From: Streptomyces mirabilis
Lineage (GTDB): Bacteria > Actinomycetota > Actinomycetes > Streptomycetales > Streptomycetaceae
Assembly: GCF_039503195.1 (NCBI RefSeq)
Contig: NZ_JBCJKP010000002.1
Coordinates: 62,001 to 126,000 of the forward strand
DNA: 64,000 nucleotides
Direction of reading: 5' to 3'
In this document: piece by piece, positions 36,971 through 45,749 of the stretch
Position numbering within the stretch: position 1 is the stretch's first letter
Layout: the number at the start of each line of letters is the position of its first letter
The notes under the pieces: model-generated
What the model was told of the DNA's origin: nothing
Databases searched by the model: none
What the model saw: only the letters and a program-made list of their open reading frames with translations
Program-made: the position numbers and the translations under genes

Positions 36971-38155
36971 TCAGGTCGTGAACTGTGGGAGGCGGGTGGC
37001 GGTTTCGGTGGGGGCGGGCATGGAGGCGATCTCGGTGGCGACCTTGCGGGCCGCGTCGCGGTAGGTCTCGTCGCCCAGGATGCGGCGGGCCTGTGCGGTG
37101 ACCGCGCCGGCCGTCAGGTCGGCGGCGTAGACCACCTCGCCCGCGCCCGCGTCGCGTACGGCGGCGGCGTTGGCGGGTCCGTCGGCGCCCTGCGGGAGGA
37201 TCAGCTGGGGCAGGCCGGCCGCGAGCGCGGCCAGGGTGGTGCCGGCGCCGCCGTGCTGGACGACCAGGGCCGCCCGCTTCAGTGCCTCGGGCTGGGCCAC
37301 CCACGCGGCCGCCACCACCCGCTCGGGCAGTTCGCCCAGGTCGGCGACGTCCACCACCGGGCCGGTGGCCACCAGGACCGGCACCTCGAGCGGCAGCAGC
37401 CCCTCGATGACCGTGCGCAGGACGTCCACCGAGCCCAGTGCGGTGCCCAGGGTCAGGTAGACGAAGGGGCCGTCCGCGTCCCGGATGGCCGCGGGCAGTT
37501 CGCCCGGCTCGCCGTAGGCGACGGGGCGCTGCTCGACGCGGGGCAGCGGGGCGGCCAGGAAGCCGCGGTCCTGCAGGGAGGGCGGGCAGATGTCGATGTA
37601 GGTGCGGGCCAGGGCCAGCAGCTGGCCGCCGGGCACGTGCACGCCCAGGTCGGCGGCGGTGGCCAGCAGTTCCTCCTGGATGCGGGCCTCCTCGGGGCCC
37701 ATCGCCATCACGCCTACGCCGTGCGCGACGGCGGGCACGCCCGCCAGGTGCGCGGCGAAGGCGGCGCCGGGGTTGAGCGCCTCGTAGACGACGAGGTCGA
37801 AGCTCCCGCCGGCCAGGACGGGGGCGAGGTCGGCGGCCACCCAGCGGGGCAGCACCGAGCCGAACACCTTCACATGCAGGTCGGCCAGGACCTCGGGCGG
37901 CACGTCCTGGGCGCCCAGGTCGCCGTCGCTCTCGCCGTGTTCGAGGCCGGCACTGCCGCGTACTGCTTCCATGAACGCCTCGGGAACCGAGCGGCCCGCC
38001 GCCACCGGCTCAAGGCCGGCCGCCCGCAGGGCCGGGTGCAGCTGCTCGCCGGTGGCGAAAGCGACCTCGTGGCCCGCGGCGCGCGCGGCCTTCGCCAAGG
38101 GAAGCAGGGGATACACGTGCCCGAAGTTGCCCGCGCTGGCAAAGAGGATTCTCAT
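36971..38155 (-). CDS. GT1-family glycosyltransferase (macrolide/anthracycline type)
   Basis: The 394-residue protein starts MRILFASAGNFGHVYPLLPL and has the GT-B fold of antibiotic glycosyltransferases: an N-terminal acceptor domain, and a C-terminal donor domain with VYLTLGTALGSVDVLRTVIE and the nucleotide-sugar motif VVQHGGAGTTLAALAAGLPQ followed by LILPQGADGPANAAAV. It should transfer the TDP-deoxysugar made by the neighbouring genes to an aglycone. The acceptor cannot be predicted. It is divergent from the 2,3-dehydratase gene over about 195 bases, which must contain both promoters. Confidence 0.9.
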   Translation of the reverse strand: MRILFASAGNFGHVYPLLPLAKAARAAGHEVAFATGEQLHPALRAAGLEPVAAGRSVPEAFMEAVRGSAGLEHGESDGDLGAQDVPPEVLADLHVKVFGSVLPRWVAADLAPVLAGGSFDLVVYEALNPGAAFAAHLAGVPAVAHGVGVMAMGPEEARIQEELLATAADLGVHVPGGQLLALARTYIDICPPSLQDRGFLAAPLPRVEQRPVAYGEPGELPAAIRDADGPFVYLTLGTALGSVDVLRTVIEGLLPLEVPVLVATGPVVDVADLGELPERVVAAAWVAQPEALKRAALVVQHGGAGTTLAALAAGLPQLILPQGADGPANAAAVRDAGAGEVVYAADLTAGAVTAQARRILGDETYRDAARKVATEIASMPAPTETATRLPQFTT

Positions 38156-38350
38156 ACCGCCCCACGGTAGGGACGCCCCCACCCTTTTGTCTAGCAGTGA
38201 CAGGAGACATAGCACCGGCAGGTACGGGGATTCGAGCGGCCGTGCGGGGCGTTTCGAGGCGCTCTCCAGTCACGGCCGATCGCCCTGGCGGATCGTCGTG
38301 CCGGCGGCCTGGCCCCGGGCGCGCGGCACACGGCGAAGGAGTCACGACCG

Positions 38351-39751
38351 ATGACCATCACCCAGGCGGTGCCCCCGGGCACCCTCACCCGTCCGGGGCG
38401 GCGCTTCACGCTGTCGGCCCAGACCCTGGACAGCCCTCTGACGCCCAATCCGGTCTTCCGCGAATGGTTCGCCGAACAGCGCCGCACCAACCGCTACGAG
38501 GTGCGGCGCATCCCCTTCCGCGACCTGGTCGGCTGGCGCTTCTCGGACTCCACCGGCAACCTCGTGCACGACAGCGGCCGGTTCTTCTCCGTGGAGGGCC
38601 TGCAGGTGCGCGCCGAGTGGGAGGGGCACGCCGCGTCCTGGTCGCAGCCGATCATCAACCAGCCCGAGATCGGCATCCTGGGCATCGTCGTCAAGGAGTT
38701 CGACGGCGTCCTGCACTGCCTGATGCAGGCCAAGATGGAACCCGGCAACCTCGAGACCGTGCAGCTGTCCCCCACCGTGCAGGCCACCCGCAGCAACTAC
38801 ACCGGCGTGCACAAGGGCGCCCGGGTGAACTACATCGAGTACTTCGCCCCGCCGCGGACCGGCTCCCGGGTGCTGTTCGACTCCCTGCAGTCCGAACAGG
38901 GCTCCTGGTTCCTGCGCAAACGCAACCGGAACATGGTGGTCGAGGCCCTCGGCCCCGTCCCCGCGCACGAGGACTTCGTCTGGCTGACCCTCGGCCAGAT
39001 CCACCAGCTGCTGCGCGAGTCGAACGTGGTCAACATGGACGCCCGCACCGTGCTGTCGCTGATCCCCTCGTACACCGACGAGGGACCCCCGCTGCACAGC
39101 ATGGAGCACCTCCTCAACCGGCTCACCGAGATCAAGGCCCACCGCGAGCTCGTGCAGACCAGCATGCCGCTGGCCGCCGTGCGGAACTGGCGGCGCACCG
39201 AGGACGCCATCGTCCACGACAGCGGCCACCACTTCACCGTCATCGCCGCGTCCGTGGCCGCCGCCAACCGCGAGGTCACCCGCTGGACCCAGCCCCTGCT
39301 CGCGCCGGCCGAACAGGGCCTGTCGGCGTTCCTGGTGCGCCGCATCGGCGGTGTGCCGCACCTGCTCGCCCACGCCCGCTCCGAGGCCGGCGTCCTGGAC
39401 GTGGCCGAACTCGGCCCCACCGTGCAGTGCCAGCCCGGCCGCGCCCTGACCCTGCCGCTGCCCCGCCGGCCCCGCTACCTCGACCTCGTCCTGCGCGCCG
39501 ATCCCGGCACGCTGCTGTACGACACCGTGCAGTCCGAGGAGGGCGGCCGCTTCCACCACGCCGGCAACCGCTACGTCCTGATGGAAGTGGGCGGCGAGTT
39601 CCCCGTCGACGTACCCGGGGACTTCCTGTGGGTGACCGCCGGCCAGCTGTCCGACCTGCTGCGGCACAGCAACTACCTCAACATCGAGGCCCGGACCCTG
39701 CTGAGCGCACTGCGCGCGGCCTGGGCGCGCGGCGGGGCGTACGCGCGGTGA
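38351..39751 (+). CDS. NDP-hexose 2,3-dehydratase
   Basis: The 466-residue protein shows the internal duplication of this family: halves at about residues 30-235 and 265-460 each contain a DSG(R/H)(F/H)F ... W(S/T)QP block and a later LxPTVQ block (SPTVQATRSNY and GPTVQCQPGR). It removes the 2-hydroxyl of TDP-4-keto-6-deoxyglucose, giving an unstable 3,4-diketo sugar that the next enzyme reduces, which commits the pathway to 2-deoxysugars. The downstream ketoreductase follows 29 bases later or overlaps it, consistent with their coupled chemistry. Confidence 0.92.
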   Translation: MTITQAVPPGTLTRPGRRFTLSAQTLDSPLTPNPVFREWFAEQRRTNRYEVRRIPFRDLVGWRFSDSTGNLVHDSGRFFSVEGLQVRAEWEGHAASWSQPIINQPEIGILGIVVKEFDGVLHCLMQAKMEPGNLETVQLSPTVQATRSNYTGVHKGARVNYIEYFAPPRTGSRVLFDSLQSEQGSWFLRKRNRNMVVEALGPVPAHEDFVWLTLGQIHQLLRESNVVNMDARTVLSLIPSYTDEGPPLHSMEHLLNRLTEIKAHRELVQTSMPLAAVRNWRRTEDAIVHDSGHHFTVIAASVAAANREVTRWTQPLLAPAEQGLSAFLVRRIGGVPHLLAHARSEAGVLDVAELGPTVQCQPGRALTLPLPRRPRYLDLVLRADPGTLLYDTVQSEEGGRFHHAGNRYVLMEVGGEFPVDVPGDFLWVTAGQLSDLLRHSNYLNIEARTLLSALRAAWARGGAYAR

Positions 39752-39780
39752 ACGGGCCCGTGCGCGCACAAGGAGCGGGT

Positions 39781-40746
39781 GTGCTGCGGATCGGGGTGCT
39801 GGGCTGCGCGGACATCGCCGAGCGGCGCATGCTGCCCTCGATGGCCCGCCAGCCGCTCGTCGAGGTGACCGCGATCGCCAGCCGCAGCCTCGCGAAGGCG
39901 CGGGCGTTCACCGGCCGGTTCGGCGGCACCCCGGTGGCCGGCTACGCCGGGCTGCTGGAGCGCGACGACGTGGACGCCGTCTACCTGCCGCTGCCGCCCC
40001 AACTGCACGTGGAGTGGACCCTGCGGGCGCTTCAGGCCGGCAAGCACGTGCTGTGCGAGAAGCCGTTCGCCGCCCGCCTCGCGGACGCGGACAAGGCGGT
40101 GTCCCTCGCCCGCGAGCGCGGCCTGCTGCTGATGGAGAGCTTCATGTTCCTCCACCACTCCCAGCACGCCCGCGTCCAGCAGCTGCTCGGCGACGGGCTG
40201 ATCGGCGAACTGCGCCTGTTCGGCTCCGAGTTCGGCATCCCGCTGCGCCGCGACACCGATGGCACCCCGCGGCGGGCCAGCACCCTGCCCGAGGTCGCCG
40301 CCTACCCGCTGCGCGCCGCCCAGCTCTTCCTCGGCCCGCACCTGCGGGTGGCCGGCGCCCACGTGAGCCCCGCCACCGCGCACGGGCCGGCGCCCGCAGG
40401 CGGCGCCCTGCTGACCGCCGCCGGCGGGGCCACCGCCCAGCTCGCCTACGGCGTCGAACACGCCTACCGCAGCGGCTACGACCTGTGGGGCAGCCAGGGA
40501 CGGCTGCGCCTGGAACGCGCCTTCAGCACCCCCGACGAGCACGTCCCCGTCCTGCACGTCGAACAGGGCGGCGCCGTCCGCGAGATCCGCCTCGCCCCGG
40601 ACACCCACTTCACCAACATCGCCGGCGTCTTCGCCCGGGCCGTCCTCGACCACGAGGACTTCACCCCGCACACCGAGGCCCTCCTCGCCCACGCCCGGCT
40701 CACCGACGCCGTCGAACAGGCCGCCGCCCGCCCCGGCCCCGTATAG
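39781..40746 (+). CDS. NDP-hexose 3-ketoreductase (Gfo/Idh/MocA family)
   Basis: The chosen start is the GTG at 39781, preceded by AAGGAGCGGGT; a GTG at 39748 overlapping the dehydratase stop is the alternative. The 321-residue protein has an N-terminal Rossmann fold (LRIGVLGCADIAERRMLPSM), the family motif HVLCEKPFA with the likely catalytic Lys, and a C-terminal alpha/beta domain with ESFMFLHHSQHARVQQLL. With the 2,3-dehydratase it produces the TDP-4-keto-2,6-dideoxyhexose. The stereochemistry at C3 cannot be read from the sequence. Confidence 0.9.
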   Translation: MLRIGVLGCADIAERRMLPSMARQPLVEVTAIASRSLAKARAFTGRFGGTPVAGYAGLLERDDVDAVYLPLPPQLHVEWTLRALQAGKHVLCEKPFAARLADADKAVSLARERGLLLMESFMFLHHSQHARVQQLLGDGLIGELRLFGSEFGIPLRRDTDGTPRRASTLPEVAAYPLRAAQLFLGPHLRVAGAHVSPATAHGPAPAGGALLTAAGGATAQLAYGVEHAYRSGYDLWGSQGRLRLERAFSTPDEHVPVLHVEQGGAVREIRLAPDTHFTNIAGVFARAVLDHEDFTPHTEALLAHARLTDAVEQAAARPGPV

Positions 40747-40797
40747 ACAACACACGCACGCCCCGGCCCGTACCAGCTCACGGACGGGCACACGCAC

Positions 40798-40834
40798 GGG
40801 CGGCCCGGCGCACACGGTGCGCGCCGGGCCGCCC
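40798..40834. terminator. Bidirectional terminator between convergent genes
   Basis: GGGCGGCCCGGCGC (40798-40811) pairs perfectly with GCGCCGGGCCGCCC (40821-40834) across a nine-base loop. It lies between the ketoreductase gene and the SnoaL-like gene, which converge. Confidence 0.8.
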
Positions 40835-40852
40835 GCCCGCGCCCGAGGACGG

Positions 40853-41275
40853 CTACCGGCCGTCCTGGCCGGCGTGGATGTCGACGCCGAGCTGGCGGAA
40901 CAGCCCCGCCATGTCCAGCTGGTCCCAGTGCTCGGCCAGCAGCCCGTCCTCGACCCGCCAGAAGTCGATCGACTGGAAGTTCAGCGGCCGCCCGGTGGCC
41001 TCGACGCCGAAGAACGTGCCCTGGTGGGTGCCCGAGTACTCGAAACGCCCGGCGATGCGGTCCCCCTCCACGACCAGGTCGTGGGTGACGACCTTGACAT
41101 CGGGGAACGCGGCGAAGATCTGCTCCCAGAACGCCGTGTTCGCCTCGATGCCGTCCTCCACGACCGGGTTGTGGTCGATGTGCCCGGGTGCGGTGTGCTC
41201 GCTCATGGTGCTCACGTCATGAGCGTTGATCATGTCGACGAAGCGCTGGACGAGTTCACGGTGGTTGTCTGCCAT
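40853..41275 (-). CDS. SnoaL-like (NTF2-fold) protein
   Basis: The 140-residue protein begins MADNHRELVQRFVDMINAHD and has the SnoaL-like cone fold pattern (HIDHNPVVEDGIEANTAFWE, IFAAFPDVKVVTHDLVVEGD, FWRVEDGLLAEHWDQLDMAG). Family members cyclise or hydroxylate aromatic polyketides, or isomerise small molecules. Asp and His residues (HNP, EHWDQ) are at family-typical places. The ribosome-binding site GGAGACAGG lies inside the repeated TnpB element, whose end touches the start codon, so the upstream control region of this gene has been replaced or co-opted. Confidence 0.8.
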   Translation of the reverse strand: MADNHRELVQRFVDMINAHDVSTMSEHTAPGHIDHNPVVEDGIEANTAFWEQIFAAFPDVKVVTHDLVVEGDRIAGRFEYSGTHQGTFFGVEATGRPLNFQSIDFWRVEDGLLAEHWDQLDMAGLFRQLGVDIHAGQDGR

Positions 41276-41428
41276 CCTGTCTCCTTCGTGGGTACCCCCG
41301 GCTTCAGCCGGGGGGTGAAACGAAGCTCCCGCGGAGCGGGGCAAGGGGCGGCGATTCGCCGCTAGGCGGACCGCCGTTGTCAGTGGCGTGCACTACGTTG
41401 ATCACACGAGTTGGAGGGGGTGACTCCA

Positions 41429-42621
41429 TTGATCCGCGCGTACAAGTTCCTTCTGTATCCGACCATGCGTCAGACCCAGGCGTTGGGCGAGATGCTGCGG
41501 GATCACTGCTCCCTCTACAACGGGGCGCTTGAAGAGAGGCGGTCCGCGTACCGGCACGCGTCGAGGACGACCGTGCGCTACGGCCGGCAGTCCGGACAGC
41601 TCAAGGACATTCGGGCGTTCGATCCGGAGCGTCAGGGCCGGTGGTCTTTCTCCTCGCAGCAGGCGACGTTGCGCCGCCTGGACAAGGCGTTCACCGCGTT
41701 CTTCCGCCGCATCAAGTCCGGTGAGGCTCCCGGCTACCCCAGGTTCCGGGGTGTGCGCCGGTTCGACACGGTGGACTTCCCCAAGGACGGGGACGGCTGC
41801 CGGTGGGACTCCACGCCGCACGATCCGCAGACCCGTGTCCGCTTCCAGGGCGTCGGGCACGTCAAGGTCAAGCAGCACCGGCCGGTGGCCGGGAAGGTCA
41901 AGACCGTTTCCGTCAAGCGTGAAGGGCGCCGCTGGTACGTGATCCTCACGGCCGACCAGGCACCGCCCGAACCGCTCCCCGCGACCGGAGCCGTGGTCGG
42001 TATCGATCTGGGGATCGCCTCGTTTCTGACCACCTCCGACGGCCGGCACGTCGACAACCCGCGCCACAGCCGCAACGCCGCGAAAAAGCTGGAGGCAGCG
42101 CAACGGGCCCTCGCCCGCAGCAAGCGCGGGTCGAAGCGACGACGCAAGGCCGTGGAACGCGTCGCCACCCTGCACCGCAAGGTGCGCCGCCAACGCCTCG
42201 ACCACGCACACAAGACCGCGCTCGGTCTCGTCCGCGACAACGATCTGATCGCGCACGAAGACCTCAAGATCCGCAACATGAGCAAGGCCCCCGAGCCGCG
42301 CCCGAACGGGGACGGAACCTACGCCCCGAACGGAGCCGCGGCGAAGGCCGGACTCAACCGAAGCATCGCCGACGCCGGGTGGGGGTGTTCCTCGCGATCC
42401 TGGCCGCCAAGGCGGAAGGTGCCGGACGGGAAGTGATCGCCGTGGATCCCCGCAACACCTCCCGCACCTGCCCCGACTGCGGGCACGTCGCCAAGGAGAA
42501 CCGGCCTACCCAGGAAAAGTTCCACTGCCAGGCCTGCGGCCACACCGCACACGCCGACGTCGTAGGGGCTTCCAACGTACTGCGGGCCGGGCTGGCCCGT
42601 CGTCAAGCCCAACCAGCTTGA
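41429..42621 (+). CDS. tnpB: TnpB, RNA-guided nuclease of an IS605-type element (frame interrupted)
   Basis: The likely start is the TTG at 41429 (LIRAYKFLLYPTMRQ) with GGAGGGGGTG six bases upstream. The protein shows RuvC-like motifs: VVGIDLGIASFLTT with catalytic Asp, LIAHEDLKIRNM with Glu, and DVVGASN. A zinc ribbon CPDCGH ... CQACGH precedes the last motif. The frame breaks at a G-run (42381-42385) after IADAGWG; one extra G restores VFLAILAAKAEGAGREV and the C-terminus. So it is either inactivated, expressed by -1 frameshifting, or intact with a base lost in sequencing. TnpB uses an RNA from the element's right end to cut DNA at the empty site, favouring element retention. Confidence 0.85.
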
Positions 42622-42656
42622 CGAGAAGCCCCCTCGTTCACGAGGGGGAGTAGTCA
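42500..42656 (+). ncRNA. Candidate omega-RNA region at the right end of TnpB element 1
   Basis: In IS605-type elements the guide RNA for TnpB is transcribed from the 3' part of tnpB through the right end, its last bases lying beyond the element as guide. Here the region includes the hairpin at 42629-42648, and the guide would start after about 42655. This is inferred from family knowledge; only the hairpin is seen directly. The equivalent in copy 2 is 53994-54150. Confidence 0.35.
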
Positions 42657-42823
42657 CGCCTCAAGCCTTCCTGGGCTCGCGTCACCGAAGCGGGCAGGCG
42701 CAGCCGCCCGCCCCGCCGTGTCACCCGAGGATCCCCACCGCCTCTCGAGCCGCCCTGGAGGGGGCCTGTGGGCGCGGCTCATCCCCCATCCCGGCTCAAG
42801 TGCCCGCTCCTAGCCTCCCCTTC

Positions 42824-43891
42824 ATGAAGGCTCTCGTACTCTCCGGCGGGGCCGGAACCCGCCTGCGCCCCCTCACCCACACATCCGCCAAGCAGCTGGT
42901 GCCCGTGGCCAACAAGCCGGTGCTCTTCTACGGCCTGGAAGCGATCGCGGACGCGGGCATCACCGAGGTCGGGATCGTCGTCGGGGACACCGCCGACGAG
43001 ATCATGCAAGCCGTCGGCGACGGCTCCAAGTTCGGCCTCACCGTCACCTACATCCCCCAGGACGCGCCGCTGGGCCTGGCCCACGCCGTCATCATCGCCC
43101 GGGACTTCCTCGCCGACGACGACTTCGTCATGTACCTGGGCGACAACTTCATCGTGGGCGGCATCTCCTCCCTCGTCGACGCCTTCCGCGCACAGCGGCC
43201 CGCCGCCCAGATCCTGCTCACCCAGGTCCCCGACCCGCGCCAGTTCGGGGTCGCCGAATTCGGCGCGGACGGACGGGTCGTAGGGCTGGAGGAGAAGCCC
43301 GAGGCCCCCAAGAGCGACCTCGCGCTGGTCGGCGTCTACCTGTTCACCCCGGCCGTGCACGAGGCCGTCCGCGCCATCACGCCCTCCTGGCGTGGCGAAC
43401 TGGAGATCACCCACGCCCTGCAGTGGCTCATCGACCAGCAGCGCGACGTACGCTCCACGACGATCTCCGGCTACTGGAAGGACACCGGGAACGTCGGCGA
43501 CATGCTGGAGGTCAACCGCACCGTCCTGGAGCACACCGAGCCGCACATCGAGGGCGACGTCGACGACACCAGTGAGATCATCGGGCGGGTGCAGATCGAC
43601 GAGGGCGCCCGGGTGAGCGGCTCGCGCATCGTGGGCCCGGCCGTCATCGGCTCCGGCAGCGTGATCGCCGGCTCCTACGTCGGCCCGTTCACCTCCATCT
43701 CCCACGACTGCCGCATCACCGACAGCGAGATCGAGTTCTCCATCGTCCTGGACGGCTCCTCGGTACGCGGCGCCCGCCGCGTGGAGGCCTCGATCATCGG
43801 ACGCAACGTGGAGGTGACCCCCGCACCCCGGGTCCCCGCCGCCCACCGGCTCATCCTCGGCGACCACAGCAAGGTGCAGATCTCATCTTGA
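42824..43891 (+). CDS. rmlA: Glucose-1-phosphate thymidylyltransferase (long form)
   Basis: The 355-residue enzyme starts MKALVLSGGAGTRLRPLTHT, the nucleotidyltransferase signature, and has MYLGDNFIVGGI, FGVAEF and VEEKP-like EEKPEAPKSD motifs. The C-terminal third is a left-handed beta-helix (IVGPAVIGSGSVIAGSYVGP), marking the long StrD/DesIII type found in antibiotic sugar clusters. It makes dTDP-glucose from glucose-1-phosphate and dTTP. The gene's stop is within six bases of a TnpB-remnant right end, so the last residues (VQISS) could be slightly altered. Confidence 0.95.
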   Translation: MKALVLSGGAGTRLRPLTHTSAKQLVPVANKPVLFYGLEAIADAGITEVGIVVGDTADEIMQAVGDGSKFGLTVTYIPQDAPLGLAHAVIIARDFLADDDFVMYLGDNFIVGGISSLVDAFRAQRPAAQILLTQVPDPRQFGVAEFGADGRVVGLEEKPEAPKSDLALVGVYLFTPAVHEAVRAITPSWRGELEITHALQWLIDQQRDVRSTTISGYWKDTGNVGDMLEVNRTVLEHTEPHIEGDVDDTSEIIGRVQIDEGARVSGSRIVGPAVIGSGSVIAGSYVGPFTSISHDCRITDSEIEFSIVLDGSSVRGARRVEASIIGRNVEVTPAPRVPAAHRLILGDHSKVQISS

Positions 43892-44080
43892 CCTCTCCCC
43901 CTTGTGAACGAGGGGGATCCTCACGGCTCACGCCGTGAGGGTTCGTGCTTCGTCGCCGACTGCCCGCCCGGAGTTCTCCGTTGAGGTCCTGCACCAGCTC
44001 CACACCCGGACACTGCCGGCCCGGCAGCCAGAAGGTTCTTCGCCGCGTTCACGTCGCTCCTCGCCCGGCTCCGCAGGAGT
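43892..44080 (-). mobile_element. TnpB element remnant (right end and C-terminal coding piece)
   Basis: On the minus strand a short frame reads RSDVNAAKNLLAAGPAVSGC followed by GAGAGPQRRTPGGQSATKHE and a stop at 43921. This is the characteristic C-terminus of actinobacterial TnpB (third RuvC motif DVNAA(K/R)N). Immediately beyond it CCCCCTCGTTCACAAGGGGG (minus-strand reading of 43897-43916) differs by one base from the right-end hairpin of the intact copies. The rest of the element is missing. It sits between rmlA and rmlB. Confidence 0.75.
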
Positions 44081-44126
44081 CCGTTTCCTCTCCGCCCGAA
44101 AAGCGGAGTATCCACGGAGGGATCAG

Positions 44127-45119
44127 ATGACCACCACACGCATCCTCGTCACCGGCGGAGCGGGGTTCATCGGCTCGCACTACGTACGCACCCTGCTCGG
44201 CCCGGCAGGCCCCGGCGGCGTCGAAATCACCGTCCTGGACAAACTCACCTACGCCGGCAACCCCGCCAACCTCGACCCGGTCCGCTCCCACCCCGCCTTC
44301 CGCTTCGTCCACGGCGACATCTGCGACACCCGCCTCGTGGCCGAACTCGTCGCCGGCCACGAGCAGATCGTGCACTTCGCCGCCGAGTCCCATGTCGACC
44401 GCTCCATCCTCGGCGCCGCCGAGTTCATCACCACCAACGTACTGGGCACCCAGACCCTGCTGGACGCCGCGCTGCGCCGGCCCGGCGGCCCGGCCCGCTT
44501 CCTGCACGTCTCCACCGACGAGGTCTACGGCTCCCTGGCCGAGGGCTCCTGGCCCGAGAGCGACCCGCTGCGCCCCAACTCCCCCTACGCCGCCTCCAAG
44601 GCCTCCTCCGACCTCGTCGCCCTCTCCTACCACCGCACCCACGGCCTGGACGTCCGGGTGACCCGCTGCTCCAACAACTACGGCCACCACCACTTCCCCG
44701 AGAAGGTCATCCCCCTGTTCGTCACCAACCTCCTCGACGGACACCGCGTCCCGCTGTACGGGGAGGGGCTCAACGTCCGGGACTGGCTGCACATCGACGA
44801 CCACGTGCAGGGCCTGGAACTGGTGCGCACCGGCGGCCGGCCGGGCGAGGTGTACAACATCGGCGGCGGCACCGAGCTGAGCAACAAGGAACTGACCACC
44901 CTGCTGCTCGACCTCGCCGGGGCGACCTGGGACAGCGTCGAGCACGTGCCCGACCGGCTCGGCCACGACCTGCGCTACTCGGTGGACTGCACGAAGATCT
45001 CCCGCGAGCTCGGCTACCGCCCCCGCAAGGACTTCACCCAGGGCCTGGCCGAGACCTTCGCCTGGTACCGCGACCACCGCGCCTGGTGGGAGCCCCTGAA
45101 GCACAAGGCCGCCCTGTGA
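44127..45119 (+). CDS. rmlB: dTDP-glucose 4,6-dehydratase
   Basis: The 330-residue extended SDR has the NAD-binding GGAGFIGSHYV, the active-site triad segments STDEVYGSL and YAASKASSDL (Tyr and Lys of YxxxK), plus RCSNNYGHHHFPEKVIPL and YGEGLNVRDWLHIDDH, both diagnostic for RmlB. It converts dTDP-glucose to dTDP-4-keto-6-deoxyglucose. The ribosome-binding site ACGGAGGG precedes the ATG. A TnpB remnant separates it from rmlA, so the pair may once have been closer. Confidence 0.96.
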   Translation: MTTTRILVTGGAGFIGSHYVRTLLGPAGPGGVEITVLDKLTYAGNPANLDPVRSHPAFRFVHGDICDTRLVAELVAGHEQIVHFAAESHVDRSILGAAEFITTNVLGTQTLLDAALRRPGGPARFLHVSTDEVYGSLAEGSWPESDPLRPNSPYAASKASSDLVALSYHRTHGLDVRVTRCSNNYGHHHFPEKVIPLFVTNLLDGHRVPLYGEGLNVRDWLHIDDHVQGLELVRTGGRPGEVYNIGGGTELSNKELTTLLLDLAGATWDSVEHVPDRLGHDLRYSVDCTKISRELGYRPRKDFTQGLAETFAWYRDHRAWWEPLKHKAAL

Positions 45120-45248
45120 GCCGGTGAGCGTGCCCCAGGGGGCGCGACCGGGCCTGGAGAAGACGGGCTTTTTTCCGGTGCTGTCACATCCTGCCGGGCT
45201 GATCCGTCAGGGAGGTGTAACCCACCGGCAACGGCACAGGAGCTCACC

Positions 45249-45722
45249 ATGGACGCCCGTTTGAACCTCTTCGGCAACCCGGTCGCAGGCAAGGTCCTCA
45301 GGCACATCAACTCGGCAGGCAAGGCGGTCTCGGACTCGGCGCTGCCGGCCGCGACGGAGGAACTGGTGAAGATCCGCGCCAGCCAGATCAACGGCTGCGG
45401 TTTCTGCACCGACATGCACACCAAGGACGCCGCGCACGCCGGGGAGACCGCGGTGCGCCTCCACCTGGTCGCGGCCTGGCGGGAGGCCACGGTCTTCACC
45501 GACGCCGAGCGCGCCGCCCTGGAGCTGACCGAGCAGGGCACCCGCATCGCCGACGCGGCCGGCGGCGTCACGGACGAGGCCTGGGCGAACGCCGCCAAGC
45601 ACTACGACGAGGACCAGCTCGCCGCGCTGGTCTCCCTCATCGCCCTCATCAACGCCTACAACCGCGTGAACGTCCTCGTCCGGCAGCCCGCCGGCGACTA
45701 CCAGCCCGGCCAGTTCGGCTGA
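45249..45722 (+). CDS. Carboxymuconolactone decarboxylase/AhpD-like protein
   Basis: The 157-residue helical protein contains IRASQINGCGFCTDMHTKDA, the CxxC-x3-H motif of the AhpD branch, and a C-terminal LVSLIALINAYNRVNVLVR. The cysteine pair supports peroxidase or disulfide-reductase activity in oxidative stress defence. It is not an expected deoxysugar gene and marks the start of a passenger segment between rmlB and the epimerase gene. CACAGGAG lies seven bases before the ATG. Confidence 0.9.
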   Translation: MDARLNLFGNPVAGKVLRHINSAGKAVSDSALPAATEELVKIRASQINGCGFCTDMHTKDAAHAGETAVRLHLVAAWREATVFTDAERAALELTEQGTRIADAAGGVTDEAWANAAKHYDEDQLAALVSLIALINAYNRVNVLVRQPAGDYQPGQFG

Positions 45723-45749
45723 CCGGGCGCCCGTTGCGGCACGGGACGG

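Larger units (their letters stand above)
41271..42659 (+). mobile_element. IS200/IS605-type TnpB element, copy 1
   Basis: A 1389-base block is repeated without visible difference at 52765-54153. It has a left subterminal hairpin CCCCCGGCT / AGCCGGGGG (41295-41314) and a right subterminal hairpin CCCCCTCG / CGAGGGGG (42629-42648), no long terminal inverted repeats, and encodes only TnpB. No TnpA transposase is present, so movement would need one in trans. The identical region begins with the first codons and ribosome-binding site of the adjacent minus-strand gene. Confidence 0.9.

Noticed and set aside
41402..42256. Minus-strand 284-codon frame opposite tnpB, present in both copies
   Set aside because: It is the antisense shadow of tnpB and duplicated only because the element is duplicated; it has no family motif.
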